DNA of 64,000 nucleotides from Thalassotalea litorea (GCF_005843925.1 NZ_VCBC01000009.1:62001-126000); one strand, 5' to 3'. Shown: positions 8,783 to 19,191, counted from the first letter of the stretch. A program made the numbers and translations. Notes: generated by a model from the letters alone, not told the origin.

Positions 8783-9001
8783 TTACAGCGCTAAATCAAT
8801 AATCATTTCCGTAAGCTCTTCTTTGGAAATGCTATTGTCGTGATTTGCATCAAATTTTTTGAAAATGCTTTCACACATGCGTATGCCTTTGTCTTGTAGC
8901 AAACAATGGATTAGCTCGACAAACTCGCTACGGCTAATGGCTCCATCTTTGTTTTCGTCGAAAATTTCAAACAGCTCATCGACCCATTCTTTAATCTGCA
9001 T
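8783..9001 (-). CDS. Small EF-hand calcium-binding protein
   Basis: 72-residue calmodulin-like protein with two EF-hand loops: DENKDGAISRSE (about 15-26) and DANHDNSISKEE (about 51-62). Both keep acidic residues at loop positions 1, 3 and 12; in the second, position 6 (normally Gly) is Asn, NHDNS in place of NxDG. There is no signal peptide, so it is probably a cytoplasmic calcium sensor or buffer. A GGAAGAG ribosome site precedes the ATG. It is monocistronic, with its own terminator downstream and about 100 bp to the next leftward gene upstream. The partner and target are unknown. Confidence 0.8.
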   Translation of the reverse strand: MQIKEWVDELFEIFDENKDGAISRSEFVELIHCLLQDKGIRMCESIFKKFDANHDNSISKEELTEMIIDLAL

Positions 9002-9105
9002 TTTACTCTTCCCAATCTAATTGACTTAACGCCACTCTAACCAGTTAACGGGCGTTTGTGAATCATTATTTTGTAATCAAATACCACTGCCAATGGTGCT
9101 GAATG

Positions 9106-11214
9106 CTAACGAACAAAGCCAATCGGTTTTTTCCCTTCAATCCAGAAAGTGAAAAGAGCATCGATGGTTTTGCCACTTTTTTTCATCGATATCCAGTTAT
9201 TCATAAACTGCTCGAATTCATAATCCTGTTTTTGTACCGGAAACGCCATTCCCATTTCCGGCAGCCTTGGCTCTGGAATAACAACCGTATAATCCGGATA
9301 CAGTAATGTCCAGGCCGACGCACCGGCAGCGCCATAAATCATCGCATCTATCTCCAGCTCTTCATCGATAAAAAATTGCCGTGGCGATGAAAGCTCATGA
9401 ACAACATTATTTGGCATGTTTTTCTTTACGGTTCTGTCGTAGTAGTAGGTTTCCGGCATACCCAGTACAATCTCAGAGTTTTCAACAATGCGGTGCCAAT
9501 TGCCATATTTACTGCGCTCGTTATCACGCACTAATAACGCCAGGGTTTCCTGAACATGCGGGTTGGTTAAATTATGATTAATTAAATTCCCCGGCGTAAC
9601 CGGCAAAGAAGCGACAATATCCAGATATCCACGGTTTAAGAACTCTTCTATGTTGCGCCTTTTAATGCGTATAAATTCAATATCTACTTCAAGTTCTTGC
9701 GCGAGCAAATGTCCTATTTCAATGTCTAATCCCACCAACTCGCCATCTTTGTTATGAAATGCATAGGGCAATGCATCGGCGTAGTACCCCATTCGAATTA
9801 CGCCACGGACATTGATTCTCTCCATGGTATTTTCAATCGAGTCGATATCCGGTGTTTCATCCGGTAGTGGTTCTTTTAGCACGCGAGCGCTTGCAGCGGG
9901 CAATAACAAATCACGATCGATGAACTTTTGGTAACCTTCATATTGATGGCTAATTGAATTGAAAGTGAAAGATAGCGCCACCAGGACCAAAGAGGTACAT
10001 AACGGAACGGAGATCATAAAAATAACGAATGGACGCAGATAGAACTTCACTTTATGCATAATGACCATAGGGATCAGCATACAAAGTACGGTAATAAACA
10101 TTACGGATAGTAGGGCCGCCAGACGACTGACCAACAATTGTTCCGCCACCACATATAATTCAAACATGGATGCGGAGATGGAAAACCGTTCGAGGATATT
10201 TGGTACGGCGATCATTTGTGAACCAAACAATTGTAAAATGCCGGTAAACACCAGGCGAGGGTAATCAGAAATGGCAATTTCTTCACCATTAAACCAGGCC
10301 GCAAACAGGATAAACAGCAGCACCAGTAATTTTCCCCCCATCGGTAAACTGTAGGAAATTGGCGCAATAATTGACGGCAATCGAGTGCTGGAGTTGTGGC
10401 TATGTGAGTGCGCAATCAACTGTTTTTTTACGTCTTCAGCAATCACAGGTATCACCACAAAAATGCTGCCAGTGGCAAATCCGGTAATTAGGGCTGAACG
10501 ACAGGCCAAAAAAACCTGAGAGATGGTTAACGGCGTAAAAATAGCGACGATTAAAGGCAGAATGACAAACGTTAGTAACAACACCATTGAGGCGGTGGTC
10601 ACAAAATAGACCAAAAGGCCATCCATCTCATCTTCGGCAAGCGTTGCACTGGCATTCCAGGCGATAGCAATAACCCCATACGGTGCCATTTTCATGACCG
10701 TGTTGGTTACCCGGGTTAATGCCTGACGGATGTCTTTAAACACATACAGGCTACGGCGTTTATTGTGGATACCAATAAATCCGATACCAATAAATACGCT
10801 AAATACCACGATTGCCGGAACGACGCCGTTTGCCATGGCATAAAAAGGGTTGGCAGGAAGGAAGTACTCTAATGGATTCGAGGTTTCTTTTTCACGAATA
10901 ATGCTGGCGGAATAAAATGCGGCAGAATTCCAGTCCGGAAATGCAATTGGGGCAAGTAAAACAATACCAACCACGACACACAATAAAATCGCAAACGAAA
11001 CGGCGCCATATTTCGCCAGACGTCTGGCCTGTTGACGACTCATTGAACCAATACCAAATACCAATGATACGGCGATATAAGGTAGGGCAGTCATTTGCAA
11101 CAGCATAACAAAACCCTGACCGATATAGTCGATCACATCATTGCTATAGCCAGAGACAAAACCAATGCACAGGCCGAGAATCATGGCGATGATGATTTTA
11201 TTTGCTTGGGACAT
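9106..11214 (-). CDS. Dicarboxylate/amino acid:cation symporter-like domain fused to a solute-binding domain
   Basis: 702-residue fusion. Residues 1-390 resemble the sodium:dicarboxylate symporter (DAACS) fold: multiple helices, VVPAIVVFSVFIGIGF near 131-146, and MKMAPYGVIAIAW near 174-186. An extra helix at about 394-418 (LRPFVIFMISVPLCTSLVLV) should place the C-terminal half outside the cytoplasm. Residues about 468-690 resemble a family-3 periplasmic binding protein (RGVIRMGYYADALPYAFHN, then GLDIEIGHLLAQEL). The transport core looks altered: the NMDGT motif reads SLPMGG (289-294), and the TM8 Asp/Arg/Asn ligand series is absent in LERFSISASMFELYVV (342-357). It may be a transporter with tethered receptor, or a sensor. 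It is a single gene with no kinase next to it. Confidence 0.8.
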   Translation of the reverse strand: MSQANKIIIAMILGLCIGFVSGYSNDVIDYIGQGFVMLLQMTALPYIAVSLVFGIGSMSRQQARRLAKYGAVSFAILLCVVVGIVLLAPIAFPDWNSAAFYSASIIREKETSNPLEYFLPANPFYAMANGVVPAIVVFSVFIGIGFIGIHNKRRSLYVFKDIRQALTRVTNTVMKMAPYGVIAIAWNASATLAEDEMDGLLVYFVTTASMVLLLTFVILPLIVAIFTPLTISQVFLACRSALITGFATGSIFVVIPVIAEDVKKQLIAHSHSHNSSTRLPSIIAPISYSLPMGGKLLVLLFILFAAWFNGEEIAISDYPRLVFTGILQLFGSQMIAVPNILERFSISASMFELYVVAEQLLVSRLAALLSVMFITVLCMLIPMVIMHKVKFYLRPFVIFMISVPLCTSLVLVALSFTFNSISHQYEGYQKFIDRDLLLPAASARVLKEPLPDETPDIDSIENTMERINVRGVIRMGYYADALPYAFHNKDGELVGLDIEIGHLLAQELEVDIEFIRIKRRNIEEFLNRGYLDIVASLPVTPGNLINHNLTNPHVQETLALLVRDNERSKYGNWHRIVENSEIVLGMPETYYYDRTVKKNMPNNVVHELSSPRQFFIDEELEIDAMIYGAAGASAWTLLYPDYTVVIPEPRLPEMGMAFPVQKQDYEFEQFMNNWISMKKSGKTIDALFTFWIEGKKPIGFVR

Positions 11215-11484
11215 TTATCGTTTTCACCATCCTTTGTGACTAGCTAACGCCTCACGAATACAATGGCAAGGAGTAAATGTGTTGGATATTTGGGCATTTA
11301 CTCGCTCAAATATCAACGATTACTAGCAATCTGATTATGTTTAAAATAAAGTAAACAGGATTAAAAAATTATAGATAACTGACGGGTAATTGCATTGTTC
11401 TCCCTAATTATTGTCGCAATAAAATAATCCATACTGAGCTTCCCCCAGGCTCCATACTTAAGTGGTTGTAGCTAAAAACAAAAA
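11215..11484. other. Divergent intergenic region (270 bp)
   Basis: This AT-rich stretch separates two divergently read genes (fusion transporter and diguanylate cyclase) and should contain both promoters. I see no convincing operator, riboswitch or RNA gene. TTAAAATAAAG-type AT tracts lie at 11340-11360. Confidence 0.3.
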
Positions 11485-13860
11485 ATGAAAAAGCTTAGTG
11501 TTAAAATTAAAGAGCAGTATAAACCTGTTCTGTTCGTAGCCCTTATCTCTTTATTTGGCTATGCATTGAATTTCTATCCCATCCCATTATTTAATAATAT
11601 TGATTTGGTATTGGGGAATGTGGCTTTTGTCATCGTCGCCATGCGTTTTGGCATGCTTTATTCGTTGTTGTGTGCATTAATTGTCTGTATTTCCCTGACC
11701 GAATCAACGGGACATCCTTTTGGCTTCTGGCTGTTTGGCTTAGAGGCGGTGTTTATTGCCTGGTTGCGTAAGCGGGGCTGGTACATTTTGTACGCCGACT
11801 TACTTTTCTGGTTTGTCCTTGGTATGCCGCTTACCGCATTGCTATTGTTCTATCAAATTAACATGCCGGAACAGTTATGGTTTTTGACGACCATAAAACA
11901 GGCTTTTAATGGTTTGGTTTATGCGTGTCTTGCGGGCCTAATTGTCTACTTTTTCCCAGCATTGTTTGATATTTCCTATCAGCAACAACCCCGTGCCGTT
12001 CGCACATTACAAAACCAGTTAGTCTATGCGTCTTCTTTGGTAATCAGCTTTTCCATTATCACCACTTCAATTTTTGTGAGCCATAAGGTCATCAAATCCC
12101 AGCACGATATCATTCAGCAAAATATCATTGAACGTAAGCACCACTTTGTGCAAACCACCAATAATTATTTGCAGACCTACCAGTCGGCGATTGAAAATCT
12201 TGCCATTATGCTGAATGCCAATCCGGATGACCTGACTCGCCAAGCAACCAAAGATCAGAGCTTGGCGTATGTTGAAAAGTTTCATAACAAGTATCCAGAT
12301 TTTCTCGGGATTGCCCTGATTGCAGACGACAAACACCTAGTATACACCAGTCCATCGGCACTCATTGACCAGGTTAAGGACAGAGTCGGCACGGTTAAAG
12401 TGGGTCAGGATGAATTTTTCATTGGCGCACAAGTCACGTCTGGCAGTTATATTTCGAAAGTGTTTATCTCGAAATACCTCGGCGACAAGCCAATCATTAC
12501 CATAAGTCAGGCACTGGATTTTTCCGGCGCAGACATTTCCTATTCAGGCTATAAACCAGTATTGGTGGCAGCTCTGGATAGTGGCAAATTCTCTAAGCTG
12601 GTATCGGCGAATTTGCAAAATAAGATGTCCTATATTATTACCGATCGGGTCGGTAATGTTGTGTTTGCCTCACCACAGTTAGGCATTGAACCGTTAAAGT
12701 CATTTCAGTTTTCCGCGGAAAATGATTATGCGTTTGGTAAAACCAAATTGGTCCGTTTTAAAACCAAGGAAGGCGATTCAGCGGAATACTTTCTTTCTCA
12801 GGGGAATTTGAAAAATGGCTGGCAAGCTTATGTATTGGTCGACTCCATTGCCGTCGTCAAACAGGTTGAACGAGAATATATCCTGGTATTTGCCCTATTA
12901 ATTCTGGCATTTCTTATCGCCGTTTCTCTGGCGCAGCGCATTGGTTCGGAATTAACTCAGCCGATGGTGTTTATTCTTAAACAACTGAAAAAGTTTGATC
13001 GCAATAATAAGCTTGAATTTGCGCCTTTATTTAAAGGCGCACCGCAAGAAGTTATCTTGCTTTATGCCGAATTGCAGCGTAATAAAACGGAGATTCTCGA
13101 ATATCAGACCGAGCTTGAGAATAAAGTTGCCGAACGCACCGATGAGTTGGAAAGAGCCAATGCTAAATTGACTCAACTGGCGCAAAAAGATGGTTTAACC
13201 GGTGTGTTTAACCGTCGCTATTTTGATGAGCATTTTGGCTTGCATCGCAAACTAGCATATCGTAATCAAACCAATATGGCGGTGGTGCTTATCGACCTTG
13301 ATCACTTCAAGGGGGTAAATGACCAACACGGACATCTGTCTGGTGATGAATGTTTACGTGTGGTGTCGGAAATTATGAGCGAAGAATTTAGTCGGGAAAC
13401 GGATTTAATTGCTCGCTTTGGCGGTGAAGAGTTCGTTCTTATGGTGACACAGATCACCGAGCAAAACCTGTCGTATAAGCTCGAACGTTTACGCCGCACA
13501 ATCGCCGCAACGGTGATCTATGACGAACAAAACAAACCCTTTCATGTCACAGCGAGTATCGGTGCACTGTTGGCTCCGGCAACCTATAGTGATGAAGTGC
13601 AAAGCTGGGTTAAGCTGGCGGATCATAAATTGTACCAGGCCAAACGTGAAGGTCGAAATCAAGTGTGTATGGAAGTGCTTGCTAACGATCAGAAAGTTGA
13701 AATCATTGTTGATTCGGTTGATTCGGTTGATTCGGTTGATTCGGTTGATTCGGTTGATTCGGTTGATTCGGTTGATTCGGTTGATTCGGTTGATTCGGTT
13801 GATTCGGTTGATTCTGAAAACAAAAAAACGGATGCACAACTCAGCAAAAACGATCATTAA
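11485..13860 (+). CDS. Membrane-bound Cache-GGDEF diguanylate cyclase with a VDS repeat tail
   Basis: 791 residues. An N-terminal membrane domain of about six helices (1-165, MASE-like) is followed by another helix (177-200), a periplasmic Cache-type sensor region (about 205-450), a helix at 456-480, a coiled coil ending AERTDELERANAKLTQLAQ, and a GGDEF domain (about 570-730). The active site is intact: DLDHFKGVNDQHGH and GGEEF at 646-650. The inhibitory I-site RETD (637-640) is five residues before GGEEF, so product inhibition is expected. It makes c-di-GMP from two GTP. The C-terminus is unusual: twelve VDS units (742-777) encoded by a 9-bp tandem repeat, then a short charged end. No EAL domain. 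The upstream gene is divergent. Confidence 0.92.
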   Translation: MKKLSVKIKEQYKPVLFVALISLFGYALNFYPIPLFNNIDLVLGNVAFVIVAMRFGMLYSLLCALIVCISLTESTGHPFGFWLFGLEAVFIAWLRKRGWYILYADLLFWFVLGMPLTALLLFYQINMPEQLWFLTTIKQAFNGLVYACLAGLIVYFFPALFDISYQQQPRAVRTLQNQLVYASSLVISFSIITTSIFVSHKVIKSQHDIIQQNIIERKHHFVQTTNNYLQTYQSAIENLAIMLNANPDDLTRQATKDQSLAYVEKFHNKYPDFLGIALIADDKHLVYTSPSALIDQVKDRVGTVKVGQDEFFIGAQVTSGSYISKVFISKYLGDKPIITISQALDFSGADISYSGYKPVLVAALDSGKFSKLVSANLQNKMSYIITDRVGNVVFASPQLGIEPLKSFQFSAENDYAFGKTKLVRFKTKEGDSAEYFLSQGNLKNGWQAYVLVDSIAVVKQVEREYILVFALLILAFLIAVSLAQRIGSELTQPMVFILKQLKKFDRNNKLEFAPLFKGAPQEVILLYAELQRNKTEILEYQTELENKVAERTDELERANAKLTQLAQKDGLTGVFNRRYFDEHFGLHRKLAYRNQTNMAVVLIDLDHFKGVNDQHGHLSGDECLRVVSEIMSEEFSRETDLIARFGGEEFVLMVTQITEQNLSYKLERLRRTIAATVIYDEQNKPFHVTASIGALLAPATYSDEVQSWVKLADHKLYQAKREGRNQVCMEVLANDQKVEIIVDSVDSVDSVDSVDSVDSVDSVDSVDSVDSVDSVDSENKKTDAQLSKNDH
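13708..13815 (+). repeat. 9-bp coding tandem repeat (12 VDS codon triplets)
   Basis: GATTCGGTT is repeated perfectly eleven times from 13711 to 13809, preceded by GTT and followed by GATTCT, giving twelve Val-Asp-Ser units. The copies do not differ at all, even at wobble positions, which points to recent slippage. The unit is a multiple of three, so copy-number change would keep the frame. Confidence 0.95.
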
Positions 13861-14247
13861 ATCACTAGAAATGTCGCTAGGCTTTTTACGACTTAGCCAT
13901 TTACCGGGTTAAGTGTGGCCAGGCGATTCATGTATTTTGATTTGTTTCATTGCAAATTGCCCAGGTGAGGGCGGCAGCAACGCCATTGTGAGACTTAAAC
14001 GCTAAAGCATCTGATTGTTTTCACGCATCAGGAGCCGCGAATTGCTGTCGCTATTCCACCGATTTTTTACAACCCTTATCAAGTGCTAGCCACGCCTAAG
14101 AACCTGGCAGCAGCGGCTTAAATGCTTTTGCTACAAGATGTTAGATAAGCCAATCAGGCTCAATATTCTATGCGTATTTCCATCTTTACTCTTTATCTTT
14201 GACAGCCAGAAACCTATAGTGGAGTTAAAACAACGATAAGGAAGGTT
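13861..14247. other. Intergenic region without a recognisable gene
   Basis: 387 bp between two rightward genes. I see no intact gene, RNA or strong terminator. An AAGGAAGG ribosome site for the M14 gene lies at its end, and the promoter for that gene is presumably within the AT-rich last 120 bp. Confidence 0.3.
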
Positions 14248-17118
14248 ATGAAACTGTTTTTAAAAGGGCTTTTATTGACAGGCCTACTAGGCATAACATT
14301 GATGAGTCAAGCGACGGTCTTGATGAAACCCAACCCAGTCCCTGGGGCGGAATACCCGCCATTATTGCAGGGCGATTACCTCGATAACATCACCACTCCG
14401 GAAGATTTCCTAGGCTTTGATGTTGGCCAGAAAACCGCAACACCGGCGCAAATTAATGCCTTGGTAAAGCGATGGGCAACCGAAAGCGACCGGGTTAAGC
14501 TGGTAGAATATGCGCAAAGTTATGAAGGACGGGCGCTGCATTATCTTGTTATATCAAGCTCGGAGAATATTCAGACACTTGATACCATCAAAAGCAATAT
14601 CAGTACGCTAAGTCAGCCGGCAAAGTTGTCGGACAATAAGATTGAGCAACTGCTAACGGATACTCCTGCGACCGCCTGGATGGCATACAGCATTCATGGT
14701 AATGAGTCTTCCGGAGCGGATTCTGCATTGGCATTGATATACCACTTACTTGCCAGCAAAGATGCGGACAACAAAAAGATGTTAGACGAATTGCTGGTTA
14801 TCGTCGACCCGATGATGAATCCAGATGGTCGAGCCCGTTTTACCAAACAACTGCAACAAAATCGCAGTACCGCACCGAACTTCGATGTGCAGTCTTTATT
14901 ACATTCTGGAGTCTGGCCCTTTGGTCGTACTAATCACTACCATTTTGATTTAAATAGGGATTTTTACTATGCGGTAAATCCAGAATCCCGTGGCCGAATT
15001 AAAGCGATCAATGACTGGAATCCATTGTTAATGATTGATGGTCATGAAATGGGGGCATTGGATAACTTTTTGTTTGGGCCGCCGCGGGAACCGATAAATG
15101 AGCATATTGCCGACAGCATTAATCGCTGGAGTAAAGTATTTGCCCAGGATCAAGCCAGTGCGTTTGATAAAAAAAGCTGGCCTTATTACACCGGAGAATG
15201 GTTTGAAAACCTGTATCCTGGATATTCAAATTATGCTGAATATCGAGGCTCAATCCATATTCTCTATGAGCAGGCCCGTACCGCAGAAGATGGTGTGCGT
15301 TTGCGCAATGGCACCATTCGTAGTTACAAAAAATCGGTGCATCATCAGTTTTATTCCGCCTTAGCGAATCTCGATACGCTGCAAAAAAACCGTAAAGCGA
15401 TTTTTTCCGATTACATAAAAAATCGAAAAAGCCATATTGATCGCAACAGTAAATACGCCGATCAATCTTTTGTCGTTTTAGCCAATAATAACCGCTCTCG
15501 CGTTCAACAATTCCTTGATTTGATGGATATTCAGGGCATTAAATATTATCGCAATGAGCAACCTCTGAAGGTTCGCGATGTCACCGACCAACTCGGGCAG
15601 GTGAGTAAAAATAAAACCGTTCCGGTGAACAGTATTATTATTCCTAACCGACAATATAACGCCCCCTTGATTGCGGCAATTTTAGAATTCGATGCGAATA
15701 TTAAGGACTCAGTATTATTAGAAGAGCGCCAAAAAACGTTACGTGATGGCAGCTCGGTGATGTATGACTCTACTGCCTGGAACTTAACCATGATGTATGG
15801 TCTTTCAGCCTGGCAGGTCGGTCAGCACCTGTCTGGTGGTCTGGCAGAACATCAAGCCCTAAAAAGTCAGTTTAATGATATGGAAAATGCGATTGCCTAT
15901 CTGATTGACGGTGCAGATGATGCCTCGGTGAGTGTGGCTGCACGTTTACTGGAACAGGATATTAATGTCCGGGTATTGGACAAACCCGGACTTTACAACA
16001 AGATTGATTTTGCCCGCGGTACCGTGGCGATTACTCAAGCCGATAATTCCCACAAAAGTGGCTGGTTAGAAACGTTAAAACGTGTTGCTGAAGAAACTGG
16101 CGCTGAGGTTCAGGCAATCAATCAGGGGCTAGGTGATGGCGATTTGCCTGATATTGGTTCAGAGCATTTTCAATTGCTACGCAGACCGCAAATTGCCATG
16201 TTGACTCAAAATGGTATCAGCCCTTATGACTACGGTCATATCTGGCACCTGATTGATACGCAGTTAGGCGTACGCCATTCTCACCTGGCACAGGAGATGA
16301 TTTCCAATGCCGATTTGCGTGCATACAATGTTCTGGTTGTGCCAGGACGTTGGTACGGTGAGCTTTCTAAAGGCACATTAAAGGCGGTTGAAAACTGGGT
16401 GAATAACGGTGGCACATTAATTGTCACTGGTAGCTCTGTTACTCAATTTGCCAAAGCCAAGGACTTTATCCAGACTAAATTACTTGATGATAGTTTCGAA
16501 AATATTCAGGAATATAACCTTGCCCTTACGCGTCAATGGCTGTCTGAGCAGGAGAAAATATCAAATGACAATGTGCTCGACTCGCACAAGGTGGCGGATA
16601 GTATTTGGTATCCATGGCAGAACAGCAAAGAGCTCAAGCCGATGGATAAAAAACAGCTCACTCAATGGAGTCAATGGACCGAAGCCTTTATGCCATCCGG
16701 GGCATTATTGGCGACTCGTACCGATCAAAAACACTGGTTAACCTATGGCGTTGATCGGATCCTGCCGGTGCTTACCGATAACGCTCCGTTGTTGATGACC
16801 AAATCGGTTACCGGTGCAGTTGTTCGTTATGGTGTTCATGTCGATAACGATGATGCCAAAGAGCGGATGATTGGTTGGTCTACTGTGCCTAAAGGCAATG
16901 ATTTATCATTGCGGATGAGTGGCTTATTGTGGCCAGAAGCGGCTCAGCGCATTGCCAATGCCGCCTATCTTACTCGAGAACGTAAAGGTAACGGCCAGGT
17001 TATCCTGTTTGCCAATTCGCCAAACTTCCGAGGGGCCACCAAAGGCACTGCGCGTTTATTATTAAACGCCATGATCTATGGACCAGGGCTAGGCAGTCGA
17101 GCGCCATTACAGTTATAG
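14248..17118 (+). CDS. Secreted M14-family zinc carboxypeptidase-like protein
   Basis: 956 residues with a clear signal peptide (MKLFLKGLLLTGLLGITLMSQA). The N-terminal M14 peptidase domain has the zinc motif in SIHGNESSG (H150, E153), a DLNRDFYYAVNPESR block, IDGHEMGALD with a candidate third ligand H266, and a likely catalytic Glu in ILYEQARTAED (E341). The C-terminal half resembles a glutamine-amidotransferase-like fold (VLVVPGRWYGELSKGTLKAVENWV followed by GGTLIVTGSS). Members with this layout are common in marine Bacteroidetes and Alteromonadales and are thought to degrade peptides outside the cytoplasm; the exact substrate is unknown. A good ribosome site (AAGGAAGG) precedes the ATG. 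Monocistronic, with a terminator 33 bp after the stop codon. Confidence 0.85.
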   Translation: MKLFLKGLLLTGLLGITLMSQATVLMKPNPVPGAEYPPLLQGDYLDNITTPEDFLGFDVGQKTATPAQINALVKRWATESDRVKLVEYAQSYEGRALHYLVISSSENIQTLDTIKSNISTLSQPAKLSDNKIEQLLTDTPATAWMAYSIHGNESSGADSALALIYHLLASKDADNKKMLDELLVIVDPMMNPDGRARFTKQLQQNRSTAPNFDVQSLLHSGVWPFGRTNHYHFDLNRDFYYAVNPESRGRIKAINDWNPLLMIDGHEMGALDNFLFGPPREPINEHIADSINRWSKVFAQDQASAFDKKSWPYYTGEWFENLYPGYSNYAEYRGSIHILYEQARTAEDGVRLRNGTIRSYKKSVHHQFYSALANLDTLQKNRKAIFSDYIKNRKSHIDRNSKYADQSFVVLANNNRSRVQQFLDLMDIQGIKYYRNEQPLKVRDVTDQLGQVSKNKTVPVNSIIIPNRQYNAPLIAAILEFDANIKDSVLLEERQKTLRDGSSVMYDSTAWNLTMMYGLSAWQVGQHLSGGLAEHQALKSQFNDMENAIAYLIDGADDASVSVAARLLEQDINVRVLDKPGLYNKIDFARGTVAITQADNSHKSGWLETLKRVAEETGAEVQAINQGLGDGDLPDIGSEHFQLLRRPQIAMLTQNGISPYDYGHIWHLIDTQLGVRHSHLAQEMISNADLRAYNVLVVPGRWYGELSKGTLKAVENWVNNGGTLIVTGSSVTQFAKAKDFIQTKLLDDSFENIQEYNLALTRQWLSEQEKISNDNVLDSHKVADSIWYPWQNSKELKPMDKKQLTQWSQWTEAFMPSGALLATRTDQKHWLTYGVDRILPVLTDNAPLLMTKSVTGAVVRYGVHVDNDDAKERMIGWSTVPKGNDLSLRMSGLLWPEAAQRIANAAYLTRERKGNGQVILFANSPNFRGATKGTARLLLNAMIYGPGLGSRAPLQL

Positions 17119-17124
17119 CGCTTG

Positions 17125-17178
17125 GATTCTAAATATTAGAATCTAGCGTCAAAAAAGGGAGCGAAAGCTCCCTTTTTT
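17125..17178. terminator. Bidirectional terminator between the M14 gene and mmsA
   Basis: A perfect hairpin AAAAAAGGGAGC-GAAA-GCTCCCTTTTTT at 17151-17178 has A and T runs on both sides and so suits both convergent genes. A second, smaller palindrome GATTCTAA-ATA-TTAGAATC sits at 17125-17143. Confidence 0.9.
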
Positions 17179-17198
17179 ATTGATGAAAATCCGTGGTT

Positions 17199-18701
17199 TT
17201 ATTTCAGACTGATTGTCGTATGGATTTCATCACCTTCGCTGTGATCTGGCTCAAACCACCGCGCGGTCACGGTTTTAGTCTGTGTCCAAAATTGCGTAAC
17301 CTGTTTACCGTTTGGCCCCAAATCGCCGAGCTTAGATCCTCGGGAACCGGTAAATGAGAAATAGGCGACAGGGACAGGAATTGGCACATTGATACCCACC
17401 TGACCCACATCAATATCATTTTCAAATTTTCGAGCGACATAGCCTGAAGAGGTAAAGATTGAGGTACCATTACCATTTGGGTTGCCATTGATGATCGCAA
17501 TCGCTTCATCAAGCGTTTCCACTTGTAAAATGCACAGCGCCGGACCAAAAATTTCCTGCTGATAAATATCCATATCCGTGGTTACGTCCGTAAACAAGGT
17601 CGGTCCGATGAAATTACCATCAGGATAACCCGGTACTTGAACATCACGACCATCTATCAGCATGGTTGCACCTTGCTGTTCACCGGTATTCAAAATATTG
17701 ATAATGCGCTGTTTCGCTTGCGGTGACACCACGGGGCCTAAGTCGGCACGGCGATTTGTGCCGGCATCGATCACCAAAGTCTTCGTTTTAGCGACGATTT
17801 CATCTAACCATTCGCGACTATTGCCGACCAGAATCGTTACCGGGTTTGCCATACAACGTTGACCCGCAGCCCCGAAAGCAGAACCGATAATGTCATTGAT
17901 GGCACGCTCTTTATTCGCATCAGGCATCACTACCATATGGTTTTTTGCGCCCATCATACATTGTGCGCGCTTGCCGTGCTGGCTGGCATGGTTGTAGATA
18001 TGGGTGCCCACTGGTGTCGAACCGATAAACGAAACGGCTTTCACTAACGGGTGCTCACAAATACGGTTTACCACATCAGGGCCACCATGAACGACGTTCA
18101 ATACGCCTGGCGGAACCCCGGCTTGTAATGCCAGATCCACCATTAACATGGTTGACGATGGATCTTGCTCTGAGGGTTTTAATACGAAGGTGTTGCCGCA
18201 GGCTATCGCTGCCGGGAACATAAATGCGGGAAGCATTATCGGAAAGTTAAATGCCGTGATCCCAGCGCCCACACCCAGTGGCTGATTCAATGTATAAACA
18301 TCGACATTCGAGGCCGCGTTATTTGCCATTTCGCCTAACTGTAAACGAGTGATCGAGCAGGCGTTTTCTACCGCTTCCAGTGCTCGGCCAACTTCACCTT
18401 CCGCATCGGGTAAGGTTTTTCCATGCTCTTCGGTGATCAAGGCCGCAATTTGCTCGGTATGATCCTGCAATAACTGCTGAAACTTAAGCATGATACGCAT
18501 GCGTTTAGTCAGTGATGTTTTACTCCACGTCGCAAAAGCACGGTGGGCACTTTCAACGGCGGCATCCACTTCTTCCAGGGTTGCCATTGGCACTCTGGCT
18601 ACGACTTCCTGAGTCGCTGGGTTCAGTACATCTAAGTATTGCTGAGACGTTGACGGCACTTTTTTACCATCGATCAGCAATTCAATTTCACGCATTGTCA
18701 T
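17199..18701 (-). CDS. mmsA: CoA-acylating methylmalonate-semialdehyde dehydrogenase
   Basis: 500-residue aldehyde dehydrogenase. The catalytic Cys is C283 in [10 protein letters not shown], and the position of the usual ALDH general-base Glu is Asn in GAKNHMVV (N254), both features of MMSDH enzymes. [11 protein letters not shown] (148-158) and PSEQDPS (176-182) are also typical. The enzyme converts methylmalonate or malonate semialdehyde plus CoA and NAD to propionyl-CoA or acetyl-CoA, in valine and beta-alanine/inositol catabolism. AAAGGT precedes the ATG at 18701. The usual neighbours (mmsB, acyl-CoA dehydrogenase, enoyl-CoA hydratase) are not present, so it is a stand-alone copy here. Confidence 0.93.
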   Translation of the reverse strand: MTMREIELLIDGKKVPSTSQQYLDVLNPATQEVVARVPMATLEEVDAAVESAHRAFATWSKTSLTKRMRIMLKFQQLLQDHTEQIAALITEEHGKTLPDAEGEVGRALEAVENACSITRLQLGEMANNAASNVDVYTLNQPLGVGAGITAFNFPIMLPAFMFPAAIACGNTFVLKPSEQDPSSTMLMVDLALQAGVPPGVLNVVHGGPDVVNRICEHPLVKAVSFIGSTPVGTHIYNHASQHGKRAQCMMGAKNHMVVMPDANKERAINDIIGSAFGAAGQRCMANPVTILVGNSREWLDEIVAKTKTLVIDAGTNRRADLGPVVSPQAKQRIINILNTGEQQGATMLIDGRDVQVPGYPDGNFIGPTLFTDVTTDMDIYQQEIFGPALCILQVETLDEAIAIINGNPNGNGTSIFTSSGYVARKFENDIDVGQVGINVPIPVPVAYFSFTGSRGSKLGDLGPNGKQVTQFWTQTKTVTARWFEPDHSEGDEIHTTISLK

Positions 18702-19191
18702 AATTTAACCTTTGTTTTCTAACCGGGTTTTCTAACCGGATTTACTTGCCGCGTTTTCTCGCCGTGTTTAGTGGTGAGAAGGTAGCAACCAGCAGATTTG
18801 TTGTTGTGATATCAGAGCCATGAATTTCGGTGTTTGTGCGCAAAATGCACGGAACCCAAACGGTTTGATATTTTTATTATTGTTTAATGCTAGGTTAGGG
18901 AGTCGTCGTGTTTGATTCAAGGATGTTTCATTTTCATCTTTAACGAGATCCTTTGATTTGTAAATATAGCTGAACATCCGCGAGGCCAAATGTTTGCAAC
19001 ATTAATTTTTTTCATCTTTGCTTACATCTTTTTCGCGTGTTTTTCATACAAAAGCTTTGCTGGATGGGCGTTAATTGGTTGTAAATAGTTCGTTAGTATT
19101 ATATAAAAGTCGATGTTCATCCGATTGTAAACAACAACGTACAATACATTTCACTATGGATGATAAAAATAAAATATTTCAGGGAGTTAAT
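18702..19191. other. Divergent promoter region of mmsA and TonB receptor 1
   Basis: 490 bp without a gene. A 13-bp-period direct repeat TTTTCTAACCGG occurs at 18715-18726 and 18728-18739, followed by a degraded third copy, just upstream of mmsA. For the receptor, a plausible promoter is TTGGTT (19075-19080), 16 bp, TATTAT (19097-19102), and the AGGGAG ribosome site lies at 19181-19186. The intervening sequence shows nothing I can name. Confidence 0.4.

Noticed and set aside
13489..13912. Long frames in both other directions over the VDS repeat
   Set aside because: They arise because the 9-bp unit has no stop in any frame; the plus frame of the GGDEF protein is the one with a domain.
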